A DNA stretch of 11,325 nucleotides. Source: Bdellovibrio sp. GTDB lineage: Bacteria; Bdellovibrionota; Bdellovibrionia; Bdellovibrionales; Bdellovibrionaceae. The notes below the pieces were generated by a model. It was given only the letters and a program-made list of their open reading frames with translations. It was not told the DNA's origin and searched no databases. Location: assembly GCA_017745015.1 (NCBI GenBank), contig JAGIAF010000064.1:1931-13255 (forward strand), read 5' to 3'. The position numbers and the translations under genes are program-made. Of this stretch, positions 7,468 to 11,325 are shown piece by piece (the first letter of the stretch is position 1; each line of letters opens with the position of its first letter).

Positions 7468-9336
7468 ATGTTGCGACGCGTGCAAAAGGACTCATTAAAA
7501 CAGCTATTATTTCGCGGAGAGGTCCTGATTCGTTTCTTCTCCCGCCGCCGAGGTTTTTGGCTTCGCTGCCTTTTGTGTTGGGCTGTCGGTTGTTTAGCAT
7601 TGTCAACCGATGAGACCACGTCTTACGACCAGCGCTTTCAATTGCGTGGGGACCAAAAAGTTTCAAACCAAATCGTCCTGATCACCATTCGTCAATCCGA
7701 CTTCGCGGGTGTTTACAATGAACGCGCCGGCTTTATGGATATCTCCGAAGCCACCGACATCACAGACAGCTTCTTCTGGGATAAGAAAATCTGGGATGCA
7801 CTTTTGACGAAGGTTCTGAAACAAAACCCTCAGTCCGTGGGCGTCACGTTGTACTTCGGCGATAACATCGGCGCTGTTCGCCTCACCCAATCCGAGCAAC
7901 AAGTTTTCTTTGATCCCCGTATCGTTTGGGCGTCGACAACAAACTCTTTGGAGCGGGTATTAACCCCCGCCTTCACAAATCGCGAGCATTCAAACTTAGG
8001 AACCAATGAACTTCGTCGTGACGAGGACGGCGTAGTCCGTCGCGTATTCCCACAACGTTCTGACATGCCTCACTTGGTAGAAAAAATCACGGGTAAAAGC
8101 TTTCCCACCAGCCAAGCCGGCCTTCCGATCAACTTCCGCGGCTCAAACCACGCTTTCGTTCAATACAATCTTTCTGAGATTCTGTTTGATGAAATCCCTG
8201 CTAACACCTTCAAGGGTAAGATCATCCTGATCGGGGCTGAGACTTCAGCAACGCCGACTTATCTGACACCGCTGGGGACAATGTCTCGCACAGAGATCTT
8301 GGCCCACATGACGGATACGACTTTGGGAAACAAGTGGATCAAACGTTTAAACTTCTTCTGGTATGCTGTTGGCTTTTTGGTCTTGATGGGATTTGCGGTG
8401 TTTATCATCACCACCTATCCGCAATCAGTGGCGTTGTTCTTTATCCTGTGGATCGCAACTTTGCTAGCGGCTCTTTCGGCCTGGGTTTTTGACAGCTTCT
8501 ATTTCTGGTCACCAGCCTTTGCGCCGTTTGTATTGCTAGCAACAACATGGACGATCTTTATCGGTTATCAAGCGACCAAGATCGAACGTCGCAACTTCGC
8601 TTTACAACAAGAACAACAGTACTTGGCGGAGCTGGAGCAATTGAAAAACAATTTCGTGAGCTTGATTTCTCATGACTTAAAAACACCGATCGCAAAAATC
8701 CAAGCCATCGTAGATCGCCTTATGACTCAGGAAAATCAAGATCCTGATTTACAAACCGACCTGCGCTCGCTCCGTACTTACGGTGATGAACTGAATCGCT
8801 ATATCCAGTCGATCCTAAAAGTCCTGCGCGTAGAATCTCGTGAATTTAAAATTCACAAAGAGGTTGCGGACATCAACGAAGTGATCGAAGAGGCTCTTTT
8901 GACGTTGCGTCCGTTAGCACGTGAAAAGGGAATTCAGATTCAAACATCACTGGAGCCGATGTTCTCTGTGGAGTTTGACACCACCTTGATTAAAGAAGTT
9001 ATTATCAATCTGGTTGAAAATGCGATTAAGTACACGCCGCCTCAAGGTCACATCGAAGTGATCTCTCATGAAAGCGAAGATAGCGTGCACGTGATCGTCA
9101 AAGATACCGGTGATGGGATCAAGCCAGAAGACCTCGACAAAGTTTGGGGTAAGTTCACGCGCGGTAGCGACCAGGACATGAAAACCAAAGGTCATGGTTT
9201 GGGTCTTTACCTTGTTAAATATTTTATCGAACTCCATGGCGGTAGAGCCGCAATGGAAAGTAAAGTAGGTCAAGGAACGACTGTTTCTTTCACTTTACCA
9301 CTTGAATCAGAAAACGAAACTGAGGAGATGATATGA
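7468..9336 (+). CDS. CHASE2-domain membrane histidine kinase
   Basis: A 622-residue sensor kinase. A basic N-terminus leads into one membrane helix (about 29-46). An extracytoplasmic CHASE2 sensor domain (about 50-288) follows, ending in the family's typical KIILIGA (251-257) and EILAHMTDTTL (276-286) segments. Three closely packed membrane helices (about 295-315, 320-340, 345-367) come next, the classic CHASE2 layout. A short coiled-coil-like stretch (about 372-395) leads to the HisKA H-box with His402 (SHDLKTP). The ATPase domain has its N-box (Asn514, Asn518), DTGDG (546-550) and GHGLGL (575-580), so the kinase looks active. The CHASE2 ligand is unknown. It overlaps the regulator gene by 4 bases (ATGA), which makes them a cognate pair. 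The ATG start has no ribosome binding site, and the true start may lie slightly downstream. It is transcribed divergently from ribF. Confidence 0.9.
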   Translation: MLRRVQKDSLKQLLFRGEVLIRFFSRRRGFWLRCLLCWAVGCLALSTDETTSYDQRFQLRGDQKVSNQIVLITIRQSDFAGVYNERAGFMDISEATDITDSFFWDKKIWDALLTKVLKQNPQSVGVTLYFGDNIGAVRLTQSEQQVFFDPRIVWASTTNSLERVLTPAFTNREHSNLGTNELRRDEDGVVRRVFPQRSDMPHLVEKITGKSFPTSQAGLPINFRGSNHAFVQYNLSEILFDEIPANTFKGKIILIGAETSATPTYLTPLGTMSRTEILAHMTDTTLGNKWIKRLNFFWYAVGFLVLMGFAVFIITTYPQSVALFFILWIATLLAALSAWVFDSFYFWSPAFAPFVLLATTWTIFIGYQATKIERRNFALQQEQQYLAELEQLKNNFVSLISHDLKTPIAKIQAIVDRLMTQENQDPDLQTDLRSLRTYGDELNRYIQSILKVLRVESREFKIHKEVADINEVIEEALLTLRPLAREKGIQIQTSLEPMFSVEFDTTLIKEVIINLVENAIKYTPPQGHIEVISHESEDSVHVIVKDTGDGIKPEDLDKVWGKFTRGSDQDMKTKGHGLGLYLVKYFIELHGGRAAMESKVGQGTTVSFTLPLESENETEEMI

Positions 9337-10745
9337 TCAATAAACTCCACACTCTCATTGTCGACGACGAAGCAGAATTGCGCCGCTCCGTGATCTCGAT
9401 TTTAAAATCGACGATGCCAGAGATTGAATTCACGATCGAAGAAGCCTCAACAGGCAAAGAAGCTCTTGAAAAAGTGCAGCGCCAATCTTGGGACTTGGTT
9501 TTGATGGACGTTAAGATGCCAGAGATGAATGGTCTTGAAGCACTCACGGCGATCAAAGAACACGATCCTCGCACCTTTGTCGTTTTGATGACGGCTCACT
9601 CTAATCTTCACGATGCGGTTTTGGCGATCAAAGAAGGTGCCTACGACTACGTAGAAAAGCCGGTGAATCCACAAACTTTGACTGAGATTGTTCGTAAGAG
9701 CCTAGAGGCTCGCGACTTGGTCTCTAGCCTAGCACTTTCAAATCCCGTTTTTGACGACGATATCGAAAGTGAATTCGTTGGCGGATCGCAAAAGATGAAA
9801 GAAGTCTTCAATCTGATTTATCGTCTTTGCAAAGTCGATACCACAGTTTTGATCCGTGGTGAGAACGGAACAGGTAAAGAGCTTGTGGCCCGTGCCATCC
9901 ACTTCAACTCCCCTCGTAAATCTGGCAGCTTCGTCGCCATCAACTGCGGTGCGATTCCAGAGAACTTAATGGAGAGCGAGCTGTTCGGTCATGAAAAAGG
10001 CGCCTTCACAGGTGCCGTGGAACGTAAGATCGGTAAATTCCAAATGGCCAACAACGGAACATTGTTCTTGGATGAAATCGGCGAACTTCGCCCCGATATG
10101 CAGGTTAAACTCTTGCGCGTCCTTCAAGAAAAGAAATTCACGCCGGTGGGATCTAACCGCGAAGTGAAAACAACGACGCGTATTATCGCAGCGACCAACC
10201 GCAATCTGGAAAAGATGATGGCCGATGGCACCTTCCGCGAAGACTTGTTCTATCGCTTGAATGTGATGCCGATTTTCTTGCCGCCTCTTCGTGATCGTAC
10301 GGACGATATCGAAGCCTTGGCTCAACACTTTATTAAGAAATTCGCCCGTCAACACGGTCGCGTGATCAACGACATTGCTCCGGATGCTCTGGAGATGTTA
10401 AAGGCCTATCGCTGGCCAGGAAACATCCGTGAACTTGAAAACGTGATTGAACGCTCTTTCATCGTAGAAAACTCCTCGAACATCACAATGGATTCTTTGC
10501 CTGAGTCTTTGAAGCTAGCACCCAAAGAAACTGCAGAAAAAACTGCCAGCGTGGGCTACTCGGGTCCGTTGGACTTTGATGCTTTCAAAGAGGAGATGGA
10601 AAAAGAGTTTATCATGAGCGCATTGAAAGCGAATCATGGCCGCATCAATCAAACTGTGGCTCAAGCGAATATTCCTAAGAACACTTTACTACGTAAGATC
10701 CGCAAATACGGTATCAACGTTAAAGACTTTACGAGCGAAGAATAA
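9333..10745 (+). CDS. NtrC-family sigma-54-dependent response regulator
   Basis: A 470-residue three-domain regulator. The receiver (about 5-122) has the acidic pair Asp11/Asp12, phosphoacceptor Asp59, Thr87 and Lys109. The AAA+ domain (about 150-370) has Walker A GENGTGKE (176-183), the sigma-54 contact loop GAFTGA (223-228), Walker B FLDE (245-248) and the FREDLFYRLN segment (301-310) with arginine-finger residues. A Fis-type helix-turn-helix lies at about 427-460. All key residues are intact, so it should open sigma-54 promoters after phosphorylation by the upstream CHASE2 kinase. Its ATG sits in the kinase stop (ATGA), with GAGGAG 5 bases upstream. The 3' end overlaps the facing glycosyltransferase gene by 17 bases. 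Target promoters are not identifiable here. It is not assigned as PilR, because the pilS partner is expected at the left edge. Confidence 0.95.
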   Translation: MINKLHTLIVDDEAELRRSVISILKSTMPEIEFTIEEASTGKEALEKVQRQSWDLVLMDVKMPEMNGLEALTAIKEHDPRTFVVLMTAHSNLHDAVLAIKEGAYDYVEKPVNPQTLTEIVRKSLEARDLVSSLALSNPVFDDDIESEFVGGSQKMKEVFNLIYRLCKVDTTVLIRGENGTGKELVARAIHFNSPRKSGSFVAINCGAIPENLMESELFGHEKGAFTGAVERKIGKFQMANNGTLFLDEIGELRPDMQVKLLRVLQEKKFTPVGSNREVKTTTRIIAATNRNLEKMMADGTFREDLFYRLNVMPIFLPPLRDRTDDIEALAQHFIKKFARQHGRVINDIAPDALEMLKAYRWPGNIRELENVIERSFIVENSSNITMDSLPESLKLAPKETAEKTASVGYSGPLDFDAFKEEMEKEFIMSALKANHGRINQTVAQANIPKNTLLRKIRKYGINVKDFTSEE

Positions 10746-11325
10746 AATCTGCCGTTTGGAGGACCTGCTCTGGCGGCAGGTTCTTCATGCAGACGTGAGT
10801 TTTGATGGGACAGACTTTATGCCCATGCTTGCCGCAAGGACGACATGCCAAATTCTCTTTCTGCGCCACATAGCTTTGCGCAGACCACGGACGAAATCCA
10901 AATTCCAAAACAGTAGGACCAAACACCGCAATCAGAGGCGTTTCACACATCGCCGCTAAATGCGTCGATGCACTGTCATTTCCTACAACCAACCGAGCTC
11001 GAGCAATAATTTGCGCCGATTCAATGATCGCTGTTTTTCCTGCAATCGAAATAGATCCTGAGATTTGCGCGGCCACTTGTTCAGCCAGCACTTCTTCTCC
11101 TGGGCCGCCCATGACATAAACCTGAAAGCCTTCTTCTTGAAGTTTGCGACCGACATTAACGAAGCCTTCCACCGTCCAACGCTTTGTTGCCCACACACTG
11201 CCGGGGAAAAGCAAAACGGCCTTTCCTTCATCCACCGCTTTTAAGTCATAGCGCTGTTTCAAAGAAGCATAGATGTCCGTCATTGCCAGAACTTCCTTAC
11301 GCAAGCTCATCGAAGCCCATTGAGG
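10729..11325 (-). CDS. waaF: Heptosyltransferase II-like LPS glycosyltransferase (GT9), C-terminal part
   Basis: An open frame that runs to the window edge without a stop, so the N-terminal domain lies outside. The visible 198 or so residues form the C-terminal, nucleotide-sugar-binding domain of a family 9 glycosyltransferase. These enzymes add ADP-heptose to the inner core of lipopolysaccharide at the cytoplasmic face. Recognisable elements, counted from the Met at 11310, are LLFPGSVWATKRW (33-45), the GGPGEE turn (68-73), and GNDSASTHLAA (109-119) with AVFGPT (128-133), the sugar-nucleotide pocket. A Cys-rich tail holds CRPCGKHGH and CPIKTHVCM (156-175), which is characteristic of WaaF. 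The internal Met at 11310 is not the real start. The symbol is probable, not certain, because WaaF, WaaC and WaaQ relatives are similar. It converges on the response regulator with a 17-base overlap. Confidence 0.85.
   Translation of the reverse strand, partial: PQWASMSLRKEVLAMTDIYASLKQRYDLKAVDEGKAVLLFPGSVWATKRWTVEGFVNVGRKLQEEGFQVYVMGGPGEEVLAEQVAAQISGSISIAGKTAIIESAQIIARARLVVGNDSASTHLAAMCETPLIAVFGPTVLEFGFRPWSAQSYVAQKENLACRPCGKHGHKVCPIKTHVCMKNLPPEQVLQTADFILRS
10763..10781. terminator. Possible weak terminator hairpin after the response regulator
   Basis: ACCTGC (10763-10768), a 7-base loop, then GCAGGT (10776-10781): a perfect 6-base-pair stem 17 bases past the regulator stop, followed by TCTTC rather than a true T-run. 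It lies inside the 3' coding part of the facing glycosyltransferase gene, so codon constraints may explain it. Call it a candidate only. Confidence 0.22.

Noticed and set aside
9966..10355. A 129-codon antisense open frame opposite the AAA+ domain of the response regulator.
   Set aside because: The sense strand has complete NtrC motifs. The antisense product shows no recognisable domain and no convincing ribosome binding site, so it is a shadow of codon bias.
1..11325. CRISPR arrays, tRNA/rRNA genes, insertion sequences or phage/defence islands.
   Set aside because: Reading through the window shows no spaced direct repeats, no cloverleaf or CCA-type tRNA ends, no transposase motifs, and no gap large enough to hold them. 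The genes are chromosomal pilus, signalling, cofactor and LPS functions.

Overview
The window looks like chromosomal DNA from a Bdellovibrio-type predatory bacterium or a close relative. The basis is the gene content, a coding density close to 100 %, near 50 % G+C by eye, and a type IV pilus (T4P) gene order pilB-pilT-pilC-pilS. From memory, that order matches Myxococcus and Bdellovibrio. The species assignment is inference. There are no IS elements, tRNA or rRNA genes, CRISPR arrays or large repeats, and no gene-free stretch exceeds about 75 bases.

Minus strand, 7395 down to 1: a compact, probably co-transcribed block. ribF (FAD synthesis) is followed by an AroE-like Rossmann protein that overlaps its 3' end. 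After a 46-base gap with a strong ribosome binding site come pilB (extension ATPase), a PilT-family protein with a wrecked active site, pilC (inner-membrane platform) and pilS (sensor kinase). The pil genes are joined by 1-base TAATG overlaps or a 1-base gap, so translational coupling is likely. A ribosome binding site and ATG at the left edge probably start the next gene, plausibly the pilS partner pilR.

Plus strand, 7468 to 10745: a two-gene signalling operon diverging from ribF. It holds a CHASE2-domain membrane histidine kinase and an NtrC-type sigma-54-dependent response regulator joined by an ATGA overlap. Its targets cannot be read from the window.

Right edge, minus strand: the C-terminal part of a heptosyltransferase II-like LPS glycosyltransferase. 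Its 3' end overlaps the regulator gene tail to tail by 17 bases.

The most notable observations are two apparently intact but catalytically degraded proteins next to each other's partner genes. One is the PilT homologue at the canonical pilT position: Walker A Lys to Gln, with the Asp-box, Walker B and His-box motifs also altered. The other is an AroE-fold protein in which the positions of the catalytic Lys and Asp are Ser and Leu. Both look like maintained pseudoenzymes rather than decaying genes. I see no clear novel multi-gene defence or mobile system here.
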